Shown here: positions 46,627 through 59,808 of the stretch, one piece after another | Layout: every line of letters starts with the position of its first letter | Numbering within the stretch: the stretch's first letter is position 1 | Origin: Anaeramoeba flamelloides | Taxonomy: Eukaryota; Metamonada; Anaeramoebidae | Length of the DNA stretch: 64,000 nt | Direction: 5' to 3' | Assembly (NCBI GenBank): GCA_027625915.1 | Contig: JANTQA010000023.1 | Location: forward strand, 6,696,001 to 6,760,000 | The notes under the pieces: model-generated | What the model was told of the DNA's origin: nothing | Seen by the model: the letters and a program-made list of their open reading frames with translations, nothing else | The model's database searches: none | Position numbers and translations under genes: made by a program

Positions 46627-49600
46627 ATGGAATTTCAAGAGAAGAGTTTACTTCAATGGGTACAAAACTCTTTAAAACAAAATTCTTTTCATTAATTTCC
46701 CCAAACAACCTCAAGAATAAAATAATTCTTTTTTCCTTTCTTTTTTCATAAAAATATTCAAAGGTAAACACCTTCACCTCTCAAGAATTAGTTGACATAA
46801 AACAACTTTCTGATGGTATCGTCCTGTGTGAAATTTTAGCTCTTATTGTTTCTGAAGAGATCGAGATTGAAAGATCTGAAAAAATTAAAACAAGCTGGAT
46901 TAAAAAAGCAAATAACATTAATAAGGTGTACACCAAACTTTCAGAATTTTATAAAGAACATTTCAAAGAAAGTGTAAGTTGACTTCTACTGATTCTTTTT
47001 ATTTTTTTTTTTTTTAATGTTTCCCCGATCGGGGTTAGCCAAAGAAGAATCTTTTTTTTATCTTGGTTTTTTTTTTTTTATTTATTTTTATTTAATTTTA
47101 TGAAAGACAAATCACTCTCACAAACGAAACAAAAAAATACATTGGTAGATAGTTTCCCTTTTCTTTTAATTTAACCTTCAAAAAGAACAAATACAAATTT
47201 TATTTTTTAGTTCCACTTTTTTTCACAAGTTTTTATTTTCTTATTTTTTTTTCTACACAATTTTTTCTTCGTATTTTTTTTGTTTGCAACAACAACCAAC
47301 CTCAAAAAAAAAAAACAAAATACAAACAAAATACAACTCCAAAACCTTAAAGAGTTGATTTGGTTTTCGAAAAAAAATTTGTTAAAATTGCCTGTTTCTT
47401 CTTTTTTAACATTAAATTCGAAGAAACATAAACTTCTTGTTGAAAATTATTTTGATGTTCAAACGAATTCTCAAAAGTATGTTACTATGATTTTTTTAAA
47501 TGTTAAATTGAGAATATTAGAGGTTGGTAGAGACCCCAAGATTTTCACGAGAATTAAATTCTCTAACTTTAACGTTGGTTCATTTTGAATAATTTACAAA
47601 CTTTTTGTTTTTATAAAATTGTTTGTAGTGTTCTTCCAAGTTGACCTAATGAAAACCTTGAACACTTTTCTAGGCACTTTTTTGATATTGTGCCTATCAC
47701 TTTGGAATGGAATACGTATCTTGGTATAAATACCAGTTTGAAACAAATGCTTTGTAAATCTTTATTTTTCTGAATTAAAAACCAGACCGTCTATCTAATC
47801 AATATGGTTTGTTCGTATGAAACTTATGATCTTTTGTCAATATAACTTTACATTTTTCAATTGTAAAAAATTAAAGTCATTTGAAAAAAGTGTACAGCAA
47901 TTTTAAAAAAGTGTGACACCAATATTTTTCAAAAGTGATTATAAAATTGTTTACAAACCTCGGTAGATCAATTTTTAAGACTCAATGCTAAAAAACACCT
48001 TTTTTAAATGACTACCAATAGAATAAAAACATTATTGTTTTTTGTTCTCTGATGTTTCAATTTCTTTCAGAAAAAAAAAAACAAAAAAGTTTGTAACAAA
48101 GAAGAGATCAGAGAAAACACACTTTTAAGGAAGTAGGCACATTTTACCATTTTTGAAAAATTTTAATTGTGTAATCATTACTGAAAATAATTTTTTGAGT
48201 GTCACCAGATTCTTAAACTTTGAAATCAAAATAAAGCTATTTTAAAAAAGCAAGGACTTTTTTAAATCTTTTTTCGAATTTTTTGTTCTAAAAAAAAAGA
48301 TTAAACATTTTTTTTGTTTTCTAAGATTGATAAATTTAAAACTTTTCCAAAAAATTAAGTTTTAAAAAAGTGTGGAATATTTATAATAAAAACCATTTTT
48401 TCTGTCCTTTCTATGTTAACAAAAGGAAACAAATAAAGCTTGAAGACGAGGAATAGAGGTTGAAATGAGAAGAAAAGCCCTTTTAAAAATTTTAATTGTG
48501 ATAACCTTATAGAAAACTTTAAAAAAGTTTTAAAAAAGTAAGGTCTTTTTTAAAAATGCCGTATCATTAATTACTATATTGGTAAAAAGAATAAAATTAC
48601 ATCAGAGTTTAATCTTAAAATTTTTTGAGCATTTTATTTTTGATAAAAACTTTTTGATTTTAGTAAATTCTTGTTTTGAATCGAGAAATGTGTTTATACG
48701 AATGATTGAAATTAATCCAAGACAATAGACCAAAAAAAAAAAAAATAGACCTGAAAAAGTGTGCATTTTAAACAAATTTTTTTAATTCATTGATTTCAAC
48801 AAGTTTATGATAAAAGTGATCTTTCTTGTTTGGTCTTCAAAAAGAAAAAATTTGTTTAAAATGCACACTTTTTCAGGTCTATTTTTTTTTTTTTTTGGTC
48901 TATTATCTTGGATTAATTTCAATCATTCGTATAAACACATTTCTCGATTCAAAACAAGAATTTACTAAAACTAAAAAATTTTAATCAAAAAAAAATTTTT
49001 CAAAAATGTGAAAAATAAATATTCCACCTTGATTTCAACTCCAATTTAATTTGGGTTCGTTTTCTTTTCACAAATAGAGTAGCGAATGGTATTTTGGTTT
49101 CAAGCGTTTCAATTTCCCATAGGACTCAAAAAATTATTTTCAGCAAAATTCTCACAATTATAATTTTTAAAAATGATAAAATATACCGACTTATTCAAAA
49201 AGGAAAAGATTTGTTCGAAATCCAGTATATTTTTGTAGTTTTATTTCTTATTTATCTTCTTAATTTGGACAAGAATAGACAAAGAATTGCCTCAGATCCT
49301 GCTTCATTCCCTATTTATTGTTTTTTAACCAAAACCTTTTTATAAATTTGTTTTCAAAATTCAATTTTCAAATATTTTTATCAAACAAAACCAAGCCAAA
49401 ATAAAGAATACCGTTTCAAAAATTAAAGTAAAGGGATTGAATTTTTGATTCAAAAAACAACCCCACAAAAAGTTCAACTCAAAGAAAAAGAAAATATGTT
49501 GAAAAAATTGAAATCAGAGATTCAAATTTATTTTGAGTTTTCAATTTAATCAAAAATAAATTGTCGTTAAATCAAACAAATAAATCAAGCCAATAAATCT

Positions 49601-52600
49601 ATTTTCCTGGAGAGAGAATTTAAAAAATATCAGATTTTTTTTTTTAACCAAATCTGAATTTGATGAAATAAAATGAAAATTGGAATTATGTTCCATTTTA
49701 GAAAATTCTTTCGAAATAAATAAGTCCTTTGTTAATCAAAAATTTTCCAAAAAAAATTTTTTCTCATTCAGAATTAAAAAAAAAAGATTAAAGAAGAAGT
49801 CATTGTATCAAATATGTTCTATAAGATCAATAAAAAAATGATTTTTTTTTTTTTTTCAATTTTTTCATTTTTTTGAAATTCATTTTTTAGTTAGTATGTA
49901 AATATATTCTACTATGGATATATCCCACTTCCGTATTTCTTAAAATATTAATGTATTTGATTAAAGAAATGATTTGAATAATTCAGTTTCGCATAAAGGG
50001 TGGGGTACTCAAAATTGCTAAAGTGTACTTACCTTAAGAATTTTTGTTTATTATTATTTTTATTATTGAAGAAGTGTAAATTACATTCTAAAAATACTTT
50101 TACTGAAATTTCACTCAAAGGAAATTTAAGCGTAAAATCATAGATTTCACGGTTGTTCAAGGGAAAGACATACAAATTATCTTTTTATGGTGAAAAAGCA
50201 GAAACAAAAATTTGAAAAACATTTAAAAAAAAGAAAAAGAAAAAAACCAAAAAGGGTTTACAAGAAAAAATTAATAAAAAATGTAAAAAATCCAAAAAAC
50301 AAAACTTTAGTTAATTAAGAACACCAAAAGTTACAGAAACAATATTTTTGGTTAATTTAATAATTTGATAATTGATCATGAATGTTCATTTTGAGGGTTA
50401 ATTCTGTAATTGGATATTTTTGCCTTTGCTTTTTGATCTAGTTTTTTTTTTAACCCTTGATTTATATTTGCTTGTACTTTTTGAGTTTTTATTTTCAGTT
50501 TACTCAGACTATCATGTTTCAGTATCACAGTATTAGCAAAGTAATCACTTGAACGTTTTCCTTTGTAACTCTTTTTCACAATATAAAGAAGATTCAACCA
50601 GGGAAAAATAAAAAAAAAATGGAAAAAAATGAATTTTGGTTTTTTAAGATTTGTTAAAAAAAAAAAAAAAAAAATTATGTATTTTTACTCAATTCTTTTA
50701 AATTTTGGAAAACCTAACGAAAAGTGCCGTCAAGCGCCTAGATGTGTTCTAGGTTTTCTTGGGGTTTTCTGTTTTATTTGTGAAGTGTTCTAGGTTTTTT
50801 TTTAATTTTTGAAATAAACAGAAAATTTTAATAAATTTTCGGTTTATTTCGAAAAGTAAAAAAAACCTAACGAAAATCATTAGACTTCACAAATAAATAG
50901 AAAACTCAAAAAAGCCAAACGAAAATCTATAGATTTTCAAAATAAATAGAAAACTCAAAAAAACCTAACGAAAATATATCGGTTTTCCAAATAAACAGAA
51001 AACTCAATTCTTTTGAATTCTGAAAAAGCTATGGGCGGTTTTTTTAATTTGTGAAATAAAAAGAAAATTTCAAAAATTTTATGATTATTTCCTCAATTAA
51101 AAAAAATCTAATGACACTTCCAGCTAGTACAATTCAACAACTCATTATAATTATTAATTTCTTTTTTAAGAAGTATTAAATTATGAATTCCAATTAATTG
51201 TATTGTTAATTCTTTGATTAAATTTTATTAGTTTTTCTAAATAGGGTAGAGATAAATTTTTTAATTTATTTTTGAATTTTAAATTTCTTTTTATTTACTG
51301 AAATTACCAAATTTTCGAATTTAAATTCTGTTTTATAAATAAGAACTTGCGTGTTTAAAAAATTTTTTTTTTTTTTTTTTTTTTTTAAAGAGAAGTGATC
51401 CAATAAACTTACCTCCTGTTTAGTGAAGCAAAAAGTTCCTCATTTGAATTGTTTTAAAAACAAAAGAAAAAAAAAAAAAAAAAAATATTGTATCAATTTG
51501 ATTTTCCTTCAATAATCAGAAGTATGAAATCAATATTCTTAACAAAAACAAAAATAATTTAAAATATCTTTGAAATACAAAAATTCGGATGAAAAATATT
51601 TTATCAGATCAAAAAACTTTATTAACTTGCTACCAATTAAAACATATTTACTTAAACATCATCCATGATGAATTTATATTTGAGTGGTATCACAATTAAT
51701 ATGCAAAATCCCTCCATTTTTATTCATGCAAGATATATCATTATTATTTCAAAAGAAAAAACTAATCCTCAAAATTAAATAAACTTTTCAATAAAATCAT
51801 AATATTAAATATTAATTTCTAATATTAATTTCTATTTAAAATATTGTTTTTCAAAATATATCAAGCTTGAATTTGGAAATGCATCACTTATTGCGAAAAG
51901 CGAAGATAAAAAGCAAATACTACGGGTATTACAGTTAATGTTATTTGCATCGCTTCATTGTGAGGAAAAAACTTTTCATGAAGACAATTTAAACTCATTG
52001 CCTAAAGACACGTTACAAGAATTAATGATCATTATTAGACATCAACAGGAATCTTTAAAAGATATATATCATATTGCAAATAACGAGTCTAATGAAGATG
52101 GCTATGATTATGATTTTGATTATAACGAAATCAAAAACAAGGAATATAATTTTCGAAATTATATTAAATTGAAAATTGAGAATCAGAAATTTTACACCAA
52201 ATTAAAAACAGCATTAGAGCAATTATTTAAATATGAGAATGAAAATGTAAAATTGGAAAAAGAGAATCAAAAGTTAGTCATTGAAAATAAAATTAATTCA
52301 AATGGGATGGAAAAAAGCAAATATTATTTGAACGAAAAAGATCGAGAGATTTCTAATTTACGAAATCAACGGCAAAGAAGTCAAGAAGAATATAACAAGA
52401 CCATCAACCAATTGATGATGACTCACAAATTAGAGAAATCACAACTGAATTCGCAACTTCAAGAAGCTAAAAACAATAATACCATTAATGATCAATCTGA
52501 AAATATTATTTTTTTAGACAAGATGGTCAACAAATTAGTAAAGTTTCATAAAGAAGGCGATAAGGAAAAGAAAACTGAAAACGAAGAGGACGAATATGGA

Positions 52601-55543
52601 GACGATGAAGAAGAATCAATTTCTAATATTTTAGAATCTGTACAGATCCAAGTTGAAGATACAAAAAAAATATTGCAGGATCTTCAAATAGAAAATGAAA
52701 ACAATGGGCCCTTGCAGCAATTAAAAGAGTTCCGGGAAATATATCAAAAATCACAAGAGGAATCTAAAAAGCAAATTGAAACCTTTAAAAAGAACATTTC
52801 GGAATTGAAAAAGGAAAAGGAAACAATGGAAGACGAAATCTTGGAGCTCAAAAAAAGAAATGGTGAAATGTCCACTCAAGCTGAAACTTTAATCTTGAAA
52901 TTGCAATCCGAAAAGAAAACAATTGAAAAGGAAAAACAAAAACTTGCAAAAAAAATGGATAGCTATGAAAGAGAAATGAATGGTGATCAAAATCAATTAA
53001 AAAAGGACAACAAGATATTGGAAGTGTTGAATCAAAAATTGAATGAAAAAATTAATCATGTTGAGCATGAATTGGGGGTTTTAAAGCTAACTTTAAATGA
53101 TCAAGACTCTGAATTTGAAATGAAAATGAAAAAGGATAAGGAAAGATATAAAGAAAAGTCACAGCAATTTGAAACCATTGTAAATAAATTCAAAAAAATC
53201 ATTGAAAAAAAGGAGCTTGATATTAAGGAATATAAGCAACAGCAAAAGCAATTAATTGAAGGTATTAAAAAATTGCAAATAATAGGTAAAGAAAATCAAG
53301 AATTAAAGACAAAGCTTGAATTTGAAAAAAATAATCGAATAGACATTAAAAAATATGATGAATTAAAATTGGAAATGGAGACCATTGCTAATGATAAAAG
53401 AAATTTGCAACTATCAAATATCGATTTTAAAAAAACAATTATTGAATATGAATTAAAAATTGAAAATTTAACTTCCCAATTAGAAGAAATTGCAGATCAG
53501 CAAAGTAAAAGCCAAAGCCCAAATAATAATAAGAATAAGAATAAGAGTAATCAAATTCAAAAGAATAAAAAGAATAACAATAATAAAAAAATTTCGAAAA
53601 GAAGGAACATCCAAAAAAGATCCATAAGTTTACATCCCGAGATTGACAATAATCAGAACAGCAAAAACACCAATAATGTTAATAATATTATTAATCATAA
53701 AAAATCCCAAAGGAATATAGTGCTCAATCGAAAAAGTCCCTCGCCTATGCAAAATAGAACATTGACAAAAGACAAGCAAAATAATCTTATTGGGGGGCGA
53801 GGCAAAAGAAGGGGGCACAGAAGAACCATATCAATGGTAAGTACACCAAATGAGAAAAATGATAATAAATTTCTTTTTGATAAGAAAAATAACGAAAATC
53901 CAAACGAATCAATAGAGTCCTTAAAAAGTATCATTGAAAATTTGCGTCAGGATAAAGAAAACTTAACCGAAAGGTTAATAAAAAGTAATTTTTTTAAAAA
54001 TTATGAAACTAAGCATAATGTCAATAACAATGAGAATAATTTGAAAAAGGAAGAAACTATCTTAAAATCAGAATATTTAAAAGTGAAAAAAGAATTAAAT
54101 TTCTTAAAGGAAAAAAATAAATTATTAATATTAAAAAAGGAGCCCAACAATGGCAACAACAATTTAATAAATCAAAAAAAAAACGAAATTATTAAAAAAA
54201 AGACGAGGGAAATAATTCAATTAAAGACGGAATTAGCTAGAATGACAAAAAAATATGAGAAATTATTAAATGATCAACAAACGTTAAAAGACCAATTAAA
54301 TTCGCAAAAGGGGCAATTAAACAATAATGAAGAAAATAATAATAATGGTGGTAGTGGTAGTGGTAGTGGTGGCAGTGGTAGTAGCCATGGGTATTTAAAT
54401 GTTGAATTAAAAATTCAATTGGAAAGATTAAAAACTGAGTATATGACAAAAACGGAAAAATTGATTCAAAAATTGGAAGACAAAGAAGAAGAAATTATTG
54501 AATTAAAACAAAAAATCGAGGAAAATGAGGTAACAACAAACCAAAAATATAAGGAAAAGGAAAAACAGCAATTAAAACAATTGGAAACTAAAATAAATGA
54601 ACTGCTATCACAAAATGAGGAAATGAGAAAATCCTTTCATAATCAAATCCAACAGTTAAAAGAAAAAAATAAAAAATTTGCAGAGCAAAACCAAAAATTG
54701 AGGAAAATTGGTATAATATCCCAAGAAAAAACCAAAAAAATTAATGAATTAATTCGAAAGAATAATTCGATAATCGATAAATATCAAGAATTTCGAAAGA
54801 GTTATTTATCGAAAAAAAAGGAATCAGCAGACAAAATCTTACAACTGTCGAACGAAATCAAAGACTTGCAGCAACAAATAGTCTTAAAAGAGCAAGAATT
54901 GAATTTGATTAAATTGAAAAATAAAAAGACTAATGATAATAATGATAATGAAAATAAGGATGGAAGTACGATCAAGAAGAATAATTCTAATTCAAGTTTG
55001 GACAAATTACAAAATCAATTAAACGAACAAATCAAAAAAAACTTTTCAAACGAAAAAAGAATTCAAGAATTAATAAAGCAAAATGATCAGTTGAATACTA
55101 GCTCACAGCAACTCAAACAAAAAAACGTGAAAAAAACAAATCGAATAAATGATTTAATAAGAAAAAATAATACCCTGATCGATAAATATAAAAATATGAA
55201 AAGCACTTTAACTGATAAAAATAACGAAATCCAACTAAAATTAAATGAGTTGGAAAACGGTGGTAGCAGCGGTAAAGATCATGTTAATTCTGAGAATCAA
55301 AAGAATGCTGAAAATAAAAAGGAAAGGAACGATGACTCGGAAAAATTAAAATTAAAAAACCAACATTTGGAAAAAGAATTAAAGGAAATAAAAATTCAAG
55401 AAAAAAAATTAGCTAATAAAAATAATCAATTAACCGAAAAATTGCATCAATTGGTTGAAAAAAATAAAGAAAAAACTCTTCGAATAAATCAATTAATAAA
55501 AAAAAATAATAAATTAATTAATAAATTTAAAAAGGCACATTAA
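46627..55543 (+). CDS. HOOK-domain coiled-coil protein
   Basis: Exons 46627-46659, 46764-46973 and 51866-55543 join in phase 0 to 1306 residues. The first two junctions rebuild MEFQEKSLLQWVNTFTSQEL, the typical start of the N-terminal HOOK (calponin-like) domain, followed by LSDGIVLCEILALI. Across the 4892-bp intron the domain continues FYKEHFKES / LEFGNASLIAKSEDKKQ, then ILRVLQLMLFASLHCEEK, matching the LLQLILGCAVNCE block of HOOK proteins. Known role: HOOK proteins bind dynein light intermediate chain and link microtubule motors to cargo. From ~190 to the end the protein is almost all coiled coil, interrupted by a basic Asn/Lys/Arg region (~630-720) and a Gly/Ser linker (~908-920). Three copies of a C-terminal repeat, INELIRKNNSIIDKYQ type, start near 1038, 1171 and 1285. 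It is longer than animal HOOKs (~700 aa). The cargo-binding end is not recognisable. Confidence 0.85.
48662..48966. repeat. long near-perfect inverted repeat, 122-bp arms
   Basis: Arms 48662-48783 and 48845-48966 pair almost base for base (AGTAAATTCTTGTTTTGAAT, GAATGATTGAAATTAATCCA, GACCTGAAAAAGTGTGCATT and so on). The differences seen are one substitution and an A-run length change. The loop is 61 bp. Similarity fades outward for another ~40 bp on each side. Transcribed as part of the HOOK intron, it would form a long RNA hairpin. Confidence 0.9.
50060..50600 (-). mobile_element. LINE 3' tail fragment, copy at 50.1 kb
   Basis: On the minus strand it reads SYKGKRSSDYFANTVILKHD, SLSKLKIKTQKVQANI and, after breaks, LNNREIYDFTLKFPLSEI, then ECNLHFFNN. 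The last block matches the tail of the LINE at 7186-7290 (NNREIYDFTLKF, then ECNLHF-like DNA). It lies antisense within the HOOK intron. Confidence 0.5.
50690..51065. repeat. composite AGGTTTTTTTGAG repeat, copy 5
   Basis: The most complete copy. It opens with TACTCAATTCTTTTAAATTT and GTGCCGTCAAGCGCC, then a forward unit, then the central palindrome (TTTTTGAAATAAACAGAAAA / CGAAAAGTAAAAAAAACCTA), then three inverted AACTCAAAAAAACCTAACGA-type units. Confidence 0.75.
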
Positions 55544-58500
55544 CTCTTTCAAATTAACATATATTCATTTTTTTTTTTTGTTTTATTTTAATAAACAATT
55601 TTTATATATTATATAATAAATAATATATAATTATTAAAATACATTCAGAAATTTGCTATAAAAAAAAAAAAAATTAAATCAATAAAAAAAATTATTGGTT
55701 AGTTATCATTTAATTTTTTTAGAAGGGAAAGGGAAAATATAATTTTTTAGAGAATTTTTCTCAAAATTTAAATAAATTTTTTACTTTTAATTTTGTTTTT
55801 TTTTTATAAATTATTGTTTGATTGGATTTAAACTTTCTTAAGATATATAAGGTGACCAATTTTGTAAATGTGGATCAAAACTTTTAAAAAGGTTGTTTTT
55901 CATCAGAATCTTTAATAAAAATTTTCAAAGAATAGACTTGAATTTGTCCAAAAATCTAGATAAGAAACAATATGAAAATGTTATACTTTGAAAAAATACA
56001 CAAAAATTCTTAAAAATGACGAATCAAAAATATGAAATTTATTGTTCTTGTTGGGAATTTTTCATCAAAGCTCTTATGGTTAGAAAACTTAAGGTAATAA
56101 CGAGAAAGTAATAATAAAAAATTGAAAACAAAAAATATTTAAAATAGTAGGAAATATATAAATTCAGGTAGATAGTGCTACACTCTCGGGGGTAGTGTCT
56201 AGGTTTTTTTTTCATTTGAAAGAATTTGGTAAAATCAAGGATTTTACTCCGGTCTTTTAAATTAAAAAAAAATAAAGACATCAGCCGAATACCAATTGTT
56301 GATCACATATTGTGGTATTTTTATCTGTAATCAATAATCGTTTTATCTTGTTTTTTACTCCTCTCGTAAATTCTGTAGACGTGCCGTCAAATTCTGTAGA
56401 GTATCTAGATTTTCCAAAATTCGAAAGAATAAGGTAAAATCAAGGATTTTTATTCATCCTTTCAAATCATGGAAAACCCAACGAAAAGTATCATCAAGTT
56501 TTGTCAAGTGCCGAGGTTTTCTTAAGGTTTTCTCTTTTATTTTAGTTATAAAAAGAAATTTTTTTTTTTGTTTAATTTTAGAAATCAAAAAAAAAACTAA
56601 TGACAGTGGATAGTTTTTAATTTTGTCATGAAAATTTTATTATTATTATTTATTGATATTTTAATTATTTTTATACATTCTCTTTTTATTATTTGATCTA
56701 ATTTTCTTTAATTACTCCTTTCTCTAAATAAAATAATTGATTTTAAAATTTTTGGCAAACTAAAATTAAAAATTTGAAAAAAAAATCATAGTAAAAATTC
56801 GTTAAAAGAGGTAAATATTACATTAGAATCACCAGAGAATTGAAATTTAAAAATGATTTATCAGTTATGTAACCAAAAAAATAAATAAAAAATAATAAAA
56901 TAAATAAATTATTATCAATCAAAATTAAATAATAGAGTTTTAACAAAAATTTTCTAGAGAGTATACAAATATATATATATATAGGTAAAATTAACTCAAA
57001 TTCGATTAATAATTATTTATCAATCAAATTGTTAGAAACTACAATCAACTCTAATTATTTGAGTTTTTCTTTTTAAAGAGTTAAAATTTAACTCAATCTC
57101 AATAATTTTTTTTTTTATTTTACGTGTTAGATAAATTTTAAATAATTGGAAAAATGAAATGAAAACAAAATCTTAGGACCCTAGTAACAATATAAAAGCA
57201 AAAAATATTCTTTTTTTTTTTTTTTTTCATTTTTTTATTATCTTCTTTTTCAAAAACACCCTGAAAAAAGGTTACCTGAAATATAAAAACGATTAGTATT
57301 CAAACCTAAGCAAATACTTTTTTCAAAACTATTACTAAAATATATTTCAAAAAAGTTGATATGAAAAAAAGGGAAAAGGGGGACATTTTATTGCTTTTAT
57401 ACTGGTATTCGGGATTTAACATAGAAATGAAAATGAAAAATATGGGAATAACAAAATATAAAATTGAGACTCTTTTAACTATTTAGATGTTGATAAAATT
57501 ATTTGAATTTATTGGATTATTTATTCATAAAAAAATGTAATAAAAATACTTTTTTTGTTAAAGAGAGAATTTTGAATTGAATAAATTTGTGACTTTTAAT
57601 TCAAAGAATCATGAAGACATTAGAAAAATTTTAAACTGAATTTAGTTTCCTTGAAAAAAGTTTATTTTAGGTACAGATAAAAAAAAAAAATAAAAAAAAA
57701 AGAATTGAAAAATAGATTAGAAAAAACTGTGAGTTATTGGAATTGTGTTGTATTTATGTAGGTATACGAAGGAAAATCTTTTGGTCTGGAAATATTAACT
57801 CTTGTATCGTGTTGAGTTGTATTCCTAAATGGAATATTCCATTTTAATGTAATTAATTACTTATTTTTTCATTTTGCCTCAGCAATTAATCTATATTTTC
57901 ATGAACAACTTTCTTAAATTCAAAATATCAGCTTTTTTTATGTGTTTTTTCAATTTTTTCTTGTTTTATGTATTTTTCGTTCCCATCTGAAGTGATCAAG
58001 ATGATCATTTTTTTTTTAAACAACATGGATCTAGATTAGACTATACATCTTTTATCATTTATATAAGTAACAATGTAAGCAATTTGTAGGGGCTTTAGTT
58101 TGAATACAGTTGAGGGTAATTTCCCCTTTAGATAGGATTAATTTTCTAAAGTAGTTCTTGAAAACTGGGTTATTTCATGATATCTTTCCAGTTTCCGGTT
58201 TTCTGATTATAATGAAGATTACACGTTGTCTTATTTTATTGATTCAGTATTTAACTCATTAATTTTTTTCTTTGTTCTCTTTTTTTACAATGTTTTTCCA
58301 GTTAATATTTTCTTTTTTATCTATTTTTTAATCCTCTTGTAGATCGTTCAAGTCTATTGCTGATAGTTTTTTTTTTGATGAGATTATCGTTTATTCTTAG
58401 AGTTTTATGTTTAGTAGGAACTTTTCCTAGTTTCACAATTTATGAGTATATTTGGGGTTTTGATTTGTAGATCGATAATAGTTTTTAGGTTTTTATATAT

Positions 58501-59808
58501 GTAGCCAAATGTTGTTTTGCTATTTGTCTAAATAGATTAAAAATGTATAATCAATATAATATTTGAGTGAAAACTAACATTTCGAATATTTTGATTAATA
58601 AAAAATTTGATAATATTTCTTTTGAATAAAAATTAAGGAATTTTTCGAAACAAACAATTTTATAACATAAGTATCATTTTTTTTTTTTTAGATTATTGTT
58701 TTTTTGTTTTTTCAAAATATTATTATTCAAAAATTCCTTTTGAACAATTAAATTTATAAATAGAGCTTCAAAATGAAAAATTAAAATATTTAATATGGAT
58801 TCCTAAAGGTTATATGTAATCATTTTTGGAAAAAAAAATAATCTAAAATTTGTTCAAAAAAATTTTTAATTTATACTGTTATTTATCTATAGTTCTTTTT
58901 GAATTTTTTTTTTATAAAATCTAAATTAGATTTTTCTAATTTTTAATTTGAAAATTATTAATAGGTTCATTCAAATAATGTTTCAATAACGTATATAAAT
59001 ACCAGTTTTTATGGATTTCATTTTACTTTAAAATCTTGATTATTTCATTTACATATAAAATGATAATAATTTCAAATAAATCCTCAAAAGAAAAAAAAAG
59101 TTCTGTTGGATCTTTCTGATAAAACTCTTATATTTAGGAAAATATTTTCAACAAAGAATTTTGTTAGAATTTTTAAAGATAGTTATTCTTTTACAGTTTA
59201 ATTCATATATCAACATTTGATGAGACGGTATTTAGATTCTAAATTAATTTTCCATATTCCAGACTTCTTAAACTGTAATTTGTTATATTTTTACTTATTT
59301 CAAATTGATTTTCATTTTATTATTTTTCTTCATCTTATTTAAATTAAAAGAAAAGTAATTGATGTCTTGAAATTATTCATAAAAAAAAAAAACTAAACTT
59401 GTTTTAGAAAATAACATTGGCATATAATACTCCAGAATGGTTAACTACTCAACAAATTAAAATTATTATTTTTTTTTTCGAAGAATTTCCCCCTTTTAAA
59501 TTTCAACAAAAAATCTTCAACTTCATCGATCTACTGTAGATCAGTTGAAATTTCCGCTTTCAATCAATAAAATTGAGAAAATAAAAAGATTTTTCCCAAT
59601 TATAATAAAAATATCAAAAAATAGAAAATAATATTTTTTTAATTCTTTTAAAAAAAATCGGTTTAAAAAAAATTTGAAAAAAATGACTAAAACAAATAAA
59701 AAATAAAAAATTAATATAATAATTTATTTTAATTCATTAATATACCTTAACAATCTATGATATATATATATATATATCGAAATTTATATATAAATAAAAA
59801 TATAGCTT
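55544..59808. other. intergenic region between HOOK and LRR-kinase genes
   Basis: The two genes converge here. The first ~150 bp holds AATAAACAATTT and (AT)-rich 3' flank. A copy of the 27.6 kb-type repeat starts at ~55950, a composite repeat lies at 56195-56600 and a diverged ~510-bp repeat at ~56800-57200. From 57.7 to 58.6 kb the composition is more mixed, but no frame holds. (TA)n at 59759-59778 precedes the kinase stop. Confidence 0.55.
56195..56600. repeat. composite AGGTTTTTTTGAG repeat, copy 6 (degenerate)
   Basis: GTGTCTAGGTTTTTTTTTCA, GGTAAAATCAAGGATTTTAC, AACCCAACGAAAAGTATCAT and CTTAAGGTTTTCTCTTTTAT carry the family modules in the usual order. The flank before it also matches ~27420-27650. 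Confidence 0.6.

Larger units (their letters stand above)
46974..51865 (+). other. giant intron splitting the HOOK domain
   Basis: Donor AGT|GTAAGT, acceptor TATATCAAG|CTTG. It contains many short TTTTAAAAAAGTGTG-like motifs (47860-48560), a long inverted repeat (48662-48966), a LINE tail (50060-50600), a composite repeat (50690-51065) and long T/A runs. Open plus-strand frames at 47280-47588 and 49094-49345 do not extend the HOOK protein and have no recognised family. The uninterrupted HOOK homology on either side argues that no coding exon is missed here. Confidence 0.75.
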
